Source: Bryobacteraceae bacterium | Lineage (GTDB): Bacteria; Acidobacteriota; Terriglobia; Bryobacterales; Bryobacteraceae | NCBI GenBank assembly: GCA_026129905.1 | Contig: JAHCHE010000001.1 | Coordinates: forward strand, 124,001 to 188,000 | Direction of reading: 5' to 3' | DNA length: 64,000 bases | In this document: piece by piece, positions 8,620 through 18,402 of the stretch | Layout: every line of letters starts with the position of its first letter | How positions within the stretch are numbered: the stretch's first letter is position 1 | Translations under genes and position numbers: made by a program | The notes under the pieces: model-generated | Told to the model about the DNA's origin: nothing | Databases searched by the model: none | Seen by the model: the letters and a program-made list of their open reading frames with translations, nothing else

Positions 8620-9719
8620 ATGTACGCGAGCGGGTTTGTAGGAACAGATGACCGTCGCTGGACGGATTTGCTGGAGCATCTCCCGTACGACGTTTACCAA
8701 ACGCCGAGCTACGTGGAATTCTCGGCCCGGAACGAGGGCGGCCAACCGATGGCGTTCCTGTGTGGAACCAGCCGCAACCGCTGCCTGATTCCGATGATCG
8801 CCCGGCCGGTGGAGGACGCAGACGGAGTCTGGCGCGACGCGTCGTCTCCGTACGGCTATCCGGGGATCCTCTGCGCGCCCGAGGCCGGCGCCGCGGACCT
8901 TCGATGGACTTTGGAGCAACTCCTCGAAGCCTGCCGGACGGAGCGCATCGTCTCGGTGTTCATCCGGTTGCATCCGATGCAGCCACTTCCGCCGGAAGCG
9001 CTGGCCGGTTTTGGCAGCGTTATCGATCACGGGGAGACCGTGTACGTCGATCTCACCCCGCCGCTGGAGCAGGTCCGGCGCGGGTACCGGTCCGACCACC
9101 GGGCGGGCGTGAAGAAACTCGTCACGCTCGGATACTCGGCAACCATCGACGACTGGGACCGCTTGGACGAAGCGGCGGCGTTATACCGGACGACGATGCA
9201 GCGGGTGGGCGCGGATCCCTGGTACATATTTTCGGATTCGTACTTTCGGGACTGGAGAGCGTCGGTGGGCAAGGCGGCGCACCTTTGTACCGTGTCGTCG
9301 CAGAGCGGGACTCTGGCCGCGATGGGCACCTTCACGTTCGTGAACGGGCTGGCCGAGAATCATCTGAGCGGAAGCGGAGACGCCTTCCGGGCGGTGGCGC
9401 CGGCGAAGTTGCGGGTGGACACGACGCTGGAGTGGCTCCGGGACCGCGGGTGCCGCCGGTTCCACCTGGGCGGCGGGGTGGGCTGCCGGAACGACACGCT
9501 GTTCCAGTTCAAGGCGGGTTTTTCTCAAGACAGAGCGCGGTTCCGGACCTTCCGGATGATCGCCGACGAATCGGCTTACGCGCAGCTTACCCGCCTCCGA
9601 AAAGTGGGGGCGGCCGAATGGGACGAGAATTACTTCCCGGCATACCGCGCGCCGAAGCACACGAGGAAAACGAACGGCGGTCCCGTCTTGGTGGGCGCCG
9701 GCGGGGCGAAGGAGGTTCG

Positions 9720-9723
<4 letters not shown>
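8620..9723 (+). CDS. FemAB/GNAT-like aminoacyl or acyl transferase (first copy)
   Basis: This 367-residue cytoplasmic protein shows the double-GNAT layout of FemAB-related proteins: an N-terminal lobe (YDVYQTPSYVEF; SSPYGYPG) and a C-terminal lobe ending in HLGGGVGCRNDTLFQFKAGF, the hallmark strand-turn of this group. FemAB proteins transfer amino acids from aminoacyl-tRNA, and relatives in polysaccharide loci are thought to decorate amino sugars; that role is inferred here from context. ATG at 8620 follows GGAGGA by about 13 bases; the upstream open frame only overlaps the previous gene. The stop overlaps the start of the aminotransferase (ATGA), so the two should be co-translated. Confidence 0.8.
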
Positions 9724-10886
<1,163 letters not shown>

Positions 10887-10910
10887 AACGACGAGGAGCA
10901 AGGGAAGAAC

Positions 10911-12059
10911 GTGTTTGAAATTCTGCGTTACAACGACAAGGAAAAGTGGGCGTCGCTGATAACGGCGATCGGGGCCGAAGATCCGTATCTGGACCCCGAA
11001 TACCTGAAGATCAACGAAATCATCATTCCGGGCGAACTCGAGTGCTTTGTGTACCAGGGCCATGAAGCGATGGTCCTGTATCCGTACATCAAGCGCCCGA
11101 TCGGCCATACGGGCTGGAGTGACATCACGTCGCCGTACGGCTTTGGCGGCTTCATCGCGTTTCCGAAAGGAGCGGACACATCCGGCTTTCACCGGGCGTT
11201 TTGTCAATACTGCCGCGACAACCGGATCGTCAGCGAGTTCATCCGGTTCCACCCGATGTTCCACGAGCCCGGCGAGATGGAGGGCTTCGACCTCAACGTC
11301 GCGCATCATCAGCCGGTCGTCTGGGTGGATTACGCGACCGGCGCCGCCGGGCCGGAGGAGCGCGCTGGCAAGGAGGTCCGGAAGAAAGTCGCCAAGGCTG
11401 AACGAAATGGAATCGTGGTTGTCGAGGATGTGGAGCGGCGCTATTGGGACGAATTTCGACGGCTCTACAACACGACGATGAGCTGCAAGGGCGCCTCGGC
11501 CTTTTACTATTTCGAGCAGACGTTCTTCCGCGCGCTGCTCGATTCGTTCGGGAACCGCTCCGCGTTGTTCGTGGCGCGGTACGAAGGACGGGTTATCGGA
11601 GGGCTGCTGAGCCTGTTCAGCTCCCGCTTCGGCTACAACTTTCTGTCCGGTTCCGACTATGCGTACAACGCGATGGGCACGAACGAAGCGCTGCAATGGA
11701 CCGCTCTCGAGGCGGCGCGGCGGCGGCGGATGAGCGCGTACCTGCTGGGAGGCGGACGCGGCGGTGAAGATTCTCTGTTTCGGTTCAAGGCGAAATTTTC
11801 CGACCGGCGCAAGGGTTTCTACATCGGCAGGCGCATCCACCTGCCTGACGTGTACGAAATGATTTGCGCGCAGCAGAGCGCGAACGGGTACGCGGATCTG
11901 AATTACTTCCCCTTGTACCGGTCCGCCAGCTTGAGCGGGAACTACGGAAGCCCGATGCCGGCGGCGGTGAAATATCCGTCCCTGGTGATGCCGCTTCTGC
12001 ACGCGACGGGAGAAGCGATGGCGGTGATGCAGGAGGCGTTCAGCGGGTGGTTCTTCTAG
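10911..12059 (+). CDS. FemAB/GNAT-like transferase (second copy)
   Basis: This 382-residue paralogue of the gene at 8620 has the same landmarks: a DPEYLKINE lobe, ITSPYGFGGFIAF, SEFIRFHPMFHEPGEMEGFD (matching SVFIRLHPMQ in the first copy) and LLGGGRGGEDSLFRFKAKFSDRRKGFYIGRRIH. The start is GTG at 10911 with a purine-rich AAGGGAA upstream. Two diverged copies flanking an aminotransferase suggest that two positions, or two amino acids, are added to the amino-sugar product. This is inference; members of this group are often annotated only as GNAT-family. Confidence 0.8.
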   Translation: MFEILRYNDKEKWASLITAIGAEDPYLDPEYLKINEIIIPGELECFVYQGHEAMVLYPYIKRPIGHTGWSDITSPYGFGGFIAFPKGADTSGFHRAFCQYCRDNRIVSEFIRFHPMFHEPGEMEGFDLNVAHHQPVVWVDYATGAAGPEERAGKEVRKKVAKAERNGIVVVEDVERRYWDEFRRLYNTTMSCKGASAFYYFEQTFFRALLDSFGNRSALFVARYEGRVIGGLLSLFSSRFGYNFLSGSDYAYNAMGTNEALQWTALEAARRRRMSAYLLGGGRGGEDSLFRFKAKFSDRRKGFYIGRRIHLPDVYEMICAQQSANGYADLNYFPLYRSASLSGNYGSPMPAAVKYPSLVMPLLHATGEAMAVMQEAFSGWFF

Positions 12060-12135
12060 CGGTTGTCCCTTCGCCTAATCGGAAACGCCACGGCGTCCGG
12101 CGGCCGGCTCGCGCCCTGACGGGAGCGGTCCGCCG

Positions 12136-13968
12136 ATGAGATGCGGCGCCGCCTGGGCGTTGCTGGCGTCAGTGGCCGTCGCCGCCGCCGCCGGCGGAGA
12201 AAAGCTGCGCGCGCAGCCGGGCATCGTGTACGTAACGGGGTCGCTTTACCGCACGGCGCCGGACGACGCGCCGCCGGAAAACGCCGAACGGGTCATCGAA
12301 CTCTCGGCGGCGGCCAACGAATGGGAGGCGGCGCACCTGGTGATTCGCGCCGGCGAGGCCGGGCTGGAACGCGTGGATGTAGAGCTGACCGGACCTCCGG
12401 CCAGGAGCGACGGGCGGACGATCGAGGCGCGCCACGCGCGTTTCTACCGCGAACACTACGTGCGCGTCTCGAATCCGACCGACCACATTGGCATCCGGGG
12501 AACCTATCCCGACGCGCTGATTCCGCTGCGAAATCCGTTCACCGGCGAGCGTCTCGGTACGCCCGCGTATCCGGCCGCGCCGTTCGACATCGCTCCACTT
12601 ACCAATCAGCCGGTGTATGTCGAGTTTTTTGTCCCGCCCGGGACGCCCGCTGGGACCTACGCCACGGCGGTGCGGGTCACTTACAGCGGGGGGGCTGTAC
12701 TCGCGGATATCCCGGCGACCTTGCGCGTCTGGAACTTCGAGCTTCCGGCGGAGACGGCGCTCGGAACCAACTTCCAGAGTTACGACGCCGATCATTCGCT
12801 CGGCGCCGCGAAGTACCTGGGCTACGAAATTGGGAGCGCCCAGCACAAGGCGATGGCGCGCGCCATCGACGAACTGCTGCTGGAGCACCGGCTGGTTCCG
12901 GAAGGACCGATGGACACCGCGCTCGGTTGGGACCGCGACGGCGCGGTCCGGGTGGGCGCCGAACGGGCGGCGCGCATTCTCTCCTATGTGGAGCGGCCGG
13001 AGTTCACGGACTTCCTGCTTTCATTCGGCAGGGCATTTCCGTTTCCCGCTCCCGCCGGCGCGGACCGGGCGCGCGCCACACGGTACCTGTCGTCCGCCTA
13101 CGAGTGGTTCCGTTCCCACGGCCTGTCGCGGAAGTTGTTTCTAAGACCCGGAGACGAGCCCTCCACGGACGAGGACTTTGCCGTGATTCGGGACCTGGCG
13201 ATTCTTTCGCGGGAGGCGGCGCCGGAAATCAAGGTTGCGATGACGGTGGTGTTGACGGACCCACGGGTGGAGCGGTACCTGGAGGGCTATGTCAGACGCC
13301 TTGTCGCCGGCTATTGGGATTTCGACCCGGCGAGAGCGGATGCCCGGATCGCGGCCGGCGACGAAATCTGGACGTACACGGCGCTGGTCCAGAACGAACG
13401 CAAGCCCAGCCCGTACTGGCAAATCGATTTTCCCCTCCTCAACTACCGTATTCCAGCCTGGATCAACTTCCGTTACGGAGTTACCGGCCTGCTATACTGG
13501 ACGTCCGCGTACTGGAACCAATTGGCGCAGCGGGGAGAGAGTCCGTGGGCGAACCCGTGTAACTCCAAGTCGGGGAACGTGTGTTACAACGGCGAAGGTT
13601 TGCTCGTCTATCCCGGTCGGGAAATCAACTTAGTTGTTCCTCGCCAGGCGTTCGCCCCTTACGTAAGTGCCGATGTCTATGGCGCGGCGCCATCGCTCCG
13701 GCTAAAAACGCTTCGCGACGCGGTAGAGGACTATGAGTACCTGGCTATGGCGTCCACCGCAAATGGGGGCGCCGCGCATCGCGAAGCGGTGGGAGTGGCC
13801 TGCGCTGGCGACCTGTCCGTCAACTGCTTTCACCATTGGAATGAGTCCCCGGCGGCGCTTTCCGCGGCCCGCGCGCGCTTGGCCGCGCTCATCGAATCCC
13901 GTTCCCCAAGGCGTGGCAGGGGCGAGGGACCCCGCGATCGGCTCCCTGACCACGGTACTAGGCGTTAA
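12136..13968 (+). CDS. Exported DUF4091 glycoside-hydrolase-like protein
   Basis: A 610-residue exported protein. The first 20 residues are a signal peptide (ALLASVAVAAAAGG). A beta-rich N-terminal domain (about 25-210) ends in the WNFELPAE segment usual before the barrel of GH123/DUF4091 proteins. The TIM-barrel part contains SRKLFLRPGDEPSTDEDFAVIRD, with a conserved acidic turn, and the C-terminal DUF4091 region reads YGVTGLLYWTSAYWNQ, then LKTLRDAVEDYEYLAMA. It probably trims or edits polysaccharide in the periplasm or outside. It sits 76 bases after the second FemAB-like gene on the same strand. Substrate unknown. The last 20 residues are basic and low in order. Confidence 0.82.
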   Translation: MRCGAAWALLASVAVAAAAGGEKLRAQPGIVYVTGSLYRTAPDDAPPENAERVIELSAAANEWEAAHLVIRAGEAGLERVDVELTGPPARSDGRTIEARHARFYREHYVRVSNPTDHIGIRGTYPDALIPLRNPFTGERLGTPAYPAAPFDIAPLTNQPVYVEFFVPPGTPAGTYATAVRVTYSGGAVLADIPATLRVWNFELPAETALGTNFQSYDADHSLGAAKYLGYEIGSAQHKAMARAIDELLLEHRLVPEGPMDTALGWDRDGAVRVGAERAARILSYVERPEFTDFLLSFGRAFPFPAPAGADRARATRYLSSAYEWFRSHGLSRKLFLRPGDEPSTDEDFAVIRDLAILSREAAPEIKVAMTVVLTDPRVERYLEGYVRRLVAGYWDFDPARADARIAAGDEIWTYTALVQNERKPSPYWQIDFPLLNYRIPAWINFRYGVTGLLYWTSAYWNQLAQRGESPWANPCNSKSGNVCYNGEGLLVYPGREINLVVPRQAFAPYVSADVYGAAPSLRLKTLRDAVEDYEYLAMASTANGGAAHREAVGVACAGDLSVNCFHHWNESPAALSAARARLAALIESRSPRRGRGEGPRDRLPDHGTRR

Positions 13969-14020
13969 GGCACTTACCTCATTCCTGTCCTAGTCGTTAC
14001 GTTCTCTTGTTCCATTCAGG

Positions 14021-14061
14021 CTCGTGCTTTTTACTCGTTATAGCTAAGTAAAACGCACGAG
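14021..14061 (+). promoter_or_regulatory. Inverted repeat abutting the dehydratase start codon
   Basis: CTCGTGCTTTTTAC (14021-14034) and GTAAAACGCACGAG (14048-14061) are reverse complements apart from one mismatch, with a 13-base AT-rich loop. The right arm ends exactly one base before the ATG at 14062, and no Shine-Dalgarno sequence is visible outside it. It could be a leader hairpin that hides the start codon or an operator. No U-tract follows on either strand, so it is not a canonical terminator. Confidence 0.7.
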
Positions 14062-16029
14062 ATGGGAATCAGAGAAAACGAGCCGTCGGATAAGGACAAT
14101 CGCCGGGTTACCGAGGAGAAACTACCGATCCCCTGGCTGGAGCGGCGGTCGACGCGTTGGTTTATTCAAGCGGCCGCATTCGCTGCGGCGGCGTGGCTCT
14201 CGTTTCTCCTTCGCTTCGATTTCACCGTCCCGGCGGACCGAACCAGCCAGCTCATGACCGCGCTGGCGGTCTGGATGGTGGTGAAGCTGGCGGTGTTTCA
14301 CCGCGAAGGAATGGACCGGGGTTGGGCGCAGTTCGTCTCCGCGTCGGAGGTTAGCCGCGTTGTCGGGATGAACGTGAAAGCTTCGGTGCTGAGCGCGGTA
14401 GCGATTCTCCTGATCATTCCGTCGGGCTTCCCGCGCTCGATCTACCTGATCGACTTGGCGCTTTCGGTACTTGGTACGGTCGGCATACGGCTCGGCGCGC
14501 GCACGTTTCACGAGTACGGCGCCAGGCGAGCCAGCGGCGGGCGCCCCAAAAGGATTTTCATCTACGGCGCCGGGGCGGCGGGAGAACTGTTGCTTCAGGA
14601 TGCCAGGAGCAACGCCAGGGTCTCGTATCAGGTGGCCGGGTTCATCGACGACAACCCGGCGAAGAAAGGAATGGTCATCCACGGGCTTCGCGTTCTCGGA
14701 CCGGGCCGCAACCTGGCGCAATACGCGCGCAAGCATCGCGTGCAGGACGTGCTCATCGCGGTCCCCTCGGCCACCGGACAGCAGATGTGTGAGATCCTCG
14801 GGCGCTGCCACGAGGCGGGAGTGTCGTGCAAGACGGTGCCCGGACTGCACCAGCTTCTCCGCGGCGCCGGGCTGGCGGGACAGGTGCGCGAGGTGGCGGT
14901 GGAGGATCTGCTAGGCCGGCAGCCCGTGCGGCTGGAAGAAGAAACGATCGGCAGCCTGCTGAACGGCAGCGTGGTCATGGTGACGGGCGCCGGCGGCTCC
15001 ATCGGGTCCGAATTGTGCCGCCAGATCGCGCGGTTCCAGCCGAAGGCGATCGTCGGGTACGAAATCTCGGAAAATGCCATGTACGAGCTGGCCAACGAGA
15101 TGAAAGTCCTGTTTCCCGGCGTCGTCTTCCACCCGGCCATGGGCAGCATCCAGAACGTGCAGCGGCTCGCCGACGTGATGAGCGAGTACCGGCCGCGCAT
15201 CGTCTATCACGCGGCCGCTTACAAGCACGTGCCGATGATGGAGGACCACCCGTTCGAGGCGATCGAAAACAATGTCTTCGGAACGCTGAACGTCGCCGAG
15301 GCGGCGCGCGAATATGGCGCCGAACGATTTGTGCTGATTTCCTCCGACAAGGCCGTCCGTCCCACCAACGTCATGGGCGCCACCAAGCGGGTCGCCGAGC
15401 TGATCACCAAGGCGATGCAAAACGGCGGTACGAAGTTCGTCGCCGTCCGCTTCGGCAACGTTCTCGGCAGCAACGGAAGCGTGATCCCGCTATTCAAGAA
15501 ACAGATCGCCGCGCGCCGTCCGGTAACGGTGACGCATCCCGACATGCAGCGCTACTTCATGACCATCAGCGAGGCGGTGCAGTTAGTGCTGCAGGCGTCG
15601 GCGATGGGAGAGGGCGGGGAGGTGTTCGTGCTCGATATGGGACAGCCCGTCCGCATCCTCGACCTGGCCCGCAACCTCATCGCCCTCTCCGGACTGAAGC
15701 CGGACGAGGACATTCGCATCGAGTTCACCGGCGTCCGCCCGGGCGAGAAGCTCTGTGAGGAGCTGAGCATGCTGACGGAAAGCACCGTGCCGACGCGGCA
15801 CGAAAAGATCCGGATCTTCACCGGCCCGGGTCTGTCCGACGACGAAATGCGGCGCCACCTCGACGCGTTGGGCGAAGCGGCGGAATCGCGGGACGCCTAT
15901 GGCGTCGTCCGCCGGCTGCAAATGCTGGCGCCGGACTACCGCCCGAGCCGGCACGTGCTGGCCATTTCGAGGCAGGAGCAGCATCACGAAGCGCCCGTGC
16001 GGCGCAAAGCAATGGCTGTGGGATACTGA
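14062..16029 (+). CDS. PglF/WbpM/CapD-type nucleotide-sugar 4,6-dehydratase (membrane)
   Basis: A 655-residue membrane protein. Four hydrophobic segments in the first 130 residues anchor it, a degenerate Rossmann domain follows (IYGAGAAGELLL, about 170), and the catalytic extended SDR domain starts at about 300 with TGAGGSIGSELCRQ. The catalytic set reads SSDKAVRPTNVMGATKR (about 427-444): Ser, a Met in place of the usual Tyr, and Lys (MxxxK), the arrangement known for WbpM/PglF enzymes. It should convert UDP-GlcNAc to a 4-keto-6-deoxy product, which the DegT enzyme at 9720 can aminate. The ATG directly follows a 41-base inverted repeat. Confidence 0.93.
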   Translation: MGIRENEPSDKDNRRVTEEKLPIPWLERRSTRWFIQAAAFAAAAWLSFLLRFDFTVPADRTSQLMTALAVWMVVKLAVFHREGMDRGWAQFVSASEVSRVVGMNVKASVLSAVAILLIIPSGFPRSIYLIDLALSVLGTVGIRLGARTFHEYGARRASGGRPKRIFIYGAGAAGELLLQDARSNARVSYQVAGFIDDNPAKKGMVIHGLRVLGPGRNLAQYARKHRVQDVLIAVPSATGQQMCEILGRCHEAGVSCKTVPGLHQLLRGAGLAGQVREVAVEDLLGRQPVRLEEETIGSLLNGSVVMVTGAGGSIGSELCRQIARFQPKAIVGYEISENAMYELANEMKVLFPGVVFHPAMGSIQNVQRLADVMSEYRPRIVYHAAAYKHVPMMEDHPFEAIENNVFGTLNVAEAAREYGAERFVLISSDKAVRPTNVMGATKRVAELITKAMQNGGTKFVAVRFGNVLGSNGSVIPLFKKQIAARRPVTVTHPDMQRYFMTISEAVQLVLQASAMGEGGEVFVLDMGQPVRILDLARNLIALSGLKPDEDIRIEFTGVRPGEKLCEELSMLTESTVPTRHEKIRIFTGPGLSDDEMRRHLDALGEAAESRDAYGVVRRLQMLAPDYRPSRHVLAISRQEQHHEAPVRRKAMAVGY

Positions 16030-16059
16030 TGGGCTGACAGGTCCCGCGGCCTGCCCCAC

Positions 16060-16782
16060 ATGTCCCTTTCGGCCCTTGCCATCAAAGCTCCTCTAATCGT
16101 GCTCGCGACCGTCGTCATGGGGACGATCTCGGTGGCGGCGTCGTTCTTCGACCGCGAGGGCCGCTTCACCGACCGGGTGGCGCGCCGGTGGGCTCGCATG
16201 CTGCTCGCCATCGGGCGCGTGCGGGTCAGAGTACGGGGCGCGGAGCATCTCCAGCCCGGCTGCCGCTACGTGCTCGCCGGCAATCACCTGAGCCTGATGG
16301 ATACGCCGGTGGTGCTGGCGAACGTCCCCATCCGCTTCCTTTTCCTGGTGAACGAGAAGTACGTCCGCATTCCGTTTCTCGGTACGCACCTGCGCCGAAC
16401 GGGACACTTCTCCGTCAACATGGAAGAGGACGTGCGCGCCTCGCTGCGGTCGATGACCGAAGCCGCCGCCGCCGTCCGGCAGCGCGGCGTGTCCATCCTG
16501 CTGTTCCCCGAAGGCACGCGGGCCACCGGACCCATGGGCGAGTTCAAGGAAGGCGCGGTCTACATCGCTATCAAGGCCGGCGTCCCGCTGGTTCCGTTCG
16601 CCATCTGCGGAACGCGCGAGGTTCTGCCGGTGGGCAGCATTCAGGTGCGCGGCGGCGACGTCGACCTGGTCTTCGGCGAACCCATGTCGACCGACGGCCA
16701 TGCGCTGAAGGACCGCTCGAAATTGAACCGGATGCTGTACGACCGCGTGGCCGCGCTTCGAGCGGAATTGGAATCCAGGTAA
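16060..16782 (+). CDS. 1-acyl-sn-glycerol-3-phosphate acyltransferase (PlsC-like)
   Basis: This 240-residue membrane-associated acyltransferase has an N-terminal hydrophobic segment (IVLATVVMGTISVAASF), the catalytic NHLSLMD (Asn-His-x4-Asp, about residue 75) and the glycerol-phosphate binding FPEGTR (about 149), which define the PlsC family. It would acylate lysophosphatidic acid in phospholipid synthesis. It lies 30 bases after the dehydratase and 3 bases before glpD. Placement beside glycerol-3-phosphate dehydrogenase suggests a small glycerol-phosphate/phospholipid unit rather than part of the polysaccharide pathway. Confidence 0.9.
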   Translation: MSLSALAIKAPLIVLATVVMGTISVAASFFDREGRFTDRVARRWARMLLAIGRVRVRVRGAEHLQPGCRYVLAGNHLSLMDTPVVLANVPIRFLFLVNEKYVRIPFLGTHLRRTGHFSVNMEEDVRASLRSMTEAAAAVRQRGVSILLFPEGTRATGPMGEFKEGAVYIAIKAGVPLVPFAICGTREVLPVGSIQVRGGDVDLVFGEPMSTDGHALKDRSKLNRMLYDRVAALRAELESR

Positions 16783-16785
16783 GCC

Positions 16786-18402
16786 ATGCCGGAACACGCC
16801 ACGCAACCCGCCTTCACGCCGGACAGCCGCGCCCGCGCCATCGATCGGCTGCGCGGCGAAACGTTCGACGTGCTCATCCTCGGCGGCGGCATCAACGGCG
16901 CCGGAGTGGCGCGCGACCTGGCGCAGCGCGCCCGCCGAGCCGGCGAGCCCCTGAAGATCGCCCTGGTCGAGCAGCGTCATTTCGCCTCCGGCACAAGCGG
17001 AAAGAATTCGCAGCTCATCCACGGAGGGCTGCGATACCTCAAGAACCTGGAATTCGGCCTGGTAAAGGAGGCCCTGCGCGAACGCGCCACCCTGACGCGC
17101 ATCGCGCCGCACCTGGTGGAGCCGCTGAAGTTTCTTATCCCGTTCTTCGGCTGGACCAGCCGCGGATATTATGGGACGGGCCTGTGGCTCTACGACCTGC
17201 TGGCCGGCGCGTCCAACATCGGGCGCCGCGCGCATCTTTCCAGGGAAACCGTCGCGCGCGTGGAACCCGCTTTCCTGAAGGATGGGCTGACGTCGGCGGC
17301 GACCTACTACGATTGCCGGGTGCATTCGACGCGCCTGACGCTGGAGAACATCTTCGATGCGGCCCGCGACGGCGCGGTGATCGCGAACTACGCGCGGGCG
17401 GAGGAGCCCCGAAGAGCTGAGGCCGGGTATCGAGTCTCGCTGACGGACGTCCTCTCCGGCGCAAGCTTTGAAACCCGCGCGCGCAAACTCGTGGACACCA
17501 CCGGCCCGTGGCAGCGGGGAACCGGCTTGCGGCTGGTCCGCGGTTCCCACATCATCCTGCCGCGCCTGAACGCGAGCGAGCACGCCATCGCCTATTTCGC
17601 CGAAGACGGCAGAATTATCTTCGTTATTCCCTGGGGCGGCCGGGAGGCCGTATCGCTGGTGGGCACAACGGACGTGGATCATGGCGCAGGCGCGGACGAC
17701 GTCCGCATCGCGCCGGAGGAAATCCGCTACCTCCTGCGCATTGTCGAGCGGCTGTTTCCGGCGTCGCGGGGCGTCCGGCCTTTAGCGGCGTACAGTTCCC
17801 TGCGGCCGCTGCTGCAGAGCGCATCGGACTCCGCGACGAAGACCAGCCGTGAGCATCGCATCTGGAACGACGAAGAGGGCATTCTTCGTGTTGCGGGAGG
17901 CAAGTACACTACCTACCGCCTGATGAGCGAGCAGGCGGCGGACCTGGTCGCCGCCGAAATTGCTCCCCGGTTGACCGGCGCCTGCGCCACGGCGGAAGCG
18001 CCCGTGGGAGGCAATTCTTTGGAGAGACTGGAGGCGATGCGGGCCCGGTTCCGAGCGCTGGCGGGCGAGCGCGGGATTGAGCCGCAGGATGGCGAATGGC
18101 TGGCCCGCGACTACGGCCTGCTGGCGCCCGCGGTGGTCGAATGCCTGCCGGAACGCGCGGCGGAAGGCCTGTCGCCGCTCGAGCGCGCGGTCACGCGTTT
18201 CGCCGTACGCCGCGAAATGGCCTGCCGGCTGGCGGATCTTGTGTACGTCTCCACCTATTGGGGCTACGAGCGCCGGTGGACGGCGGACGGGCTGCTTCCC
18301 TTCGCGCGCTTGATGGCCGCGGAACTCGGCTGGGACGCCGAACGCATCGAACGCGAGGTCGCGCTGGCGCTCGAAATCTCCGCCGTTCCCGCCTACGACT
18401 GA
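16786..18402 (+). CDS. glpD: FAD-dependent glycerol-3-phosphate dehydrogenase
   Basis: This 538-residue flavoprotein oxidises glycerol 3-phosphate to dihydroxyacetone phosphate and passes electrons to quinone at the membrane. The dinucleotide-binding motif VLILGGGINGAGVARDLAQRA is at about 29-49; FASGTSGKNSQLIHGGLRYL and the FVIPWGGREAVSLVGTTD strand are typical of GlpD/GlpA. The C-terminal domain (about 390-538) is the usual helical alpha-glycerophosphate-oxidase cap. The start ATG is 3 bases after the acyltransferase stop. Its 3' end overlaps the 3' end of the opposing araB gene by 10 bases, leaving no room for a normal terminator. Confidence 0.95.
   Translation: MPEHATQPAFTPDSRARAIDRLRGETFDVLILGGGINGAGVARDLAQRARRAGEPLKIALVEQRHFASGTSGKNSQLIHGGLRYLKNLEFGLVKEALRERATLTRIAPHLVEPLKFLIPFFGWTSRGYYGTGLWLYDLLAGASNIGRRAHLSRETVARVEPAFLKDGLTSAATYYDCRVHSTRLTLENIFDAARDGAVIANYARAEEPRRAEAGYRVSLTDVLSGASFETRARKLVDTTGPWQRGTGLRLVRGSHIILPRLNASEHAIAYFAEDGRIIFVIPWGGREAVSLVGTTDVDHGAGADDVRIAPEEIRYLLRIVERLFPASRGVRPLAAYSSLRPLLQSASDSATKTSREHRIWNDEEGILRVAGGKYTTYRLMSEQAADLVAAEIAPRLTGACATAEAPVGGNSLERLEAMRARFRALAGERGIEPQDGEWLARDYGLLAPAVVECLPERAAEGLSPLERAVTRFAVRREMACRLADLVYVSTYWGYERRWTADGLLPFARLMAAELGWDAERIEREVALALEISAVPAYD

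Noticed and set aside
8760-9719. Long open frame continuous with the aminotransferase gene on its 5' side
   Set aside because: It reads across the FemAB-like gene in the wrong phase; the aminotransferase starts at 9720 with AAGGAGG and the normal family N-terminus.
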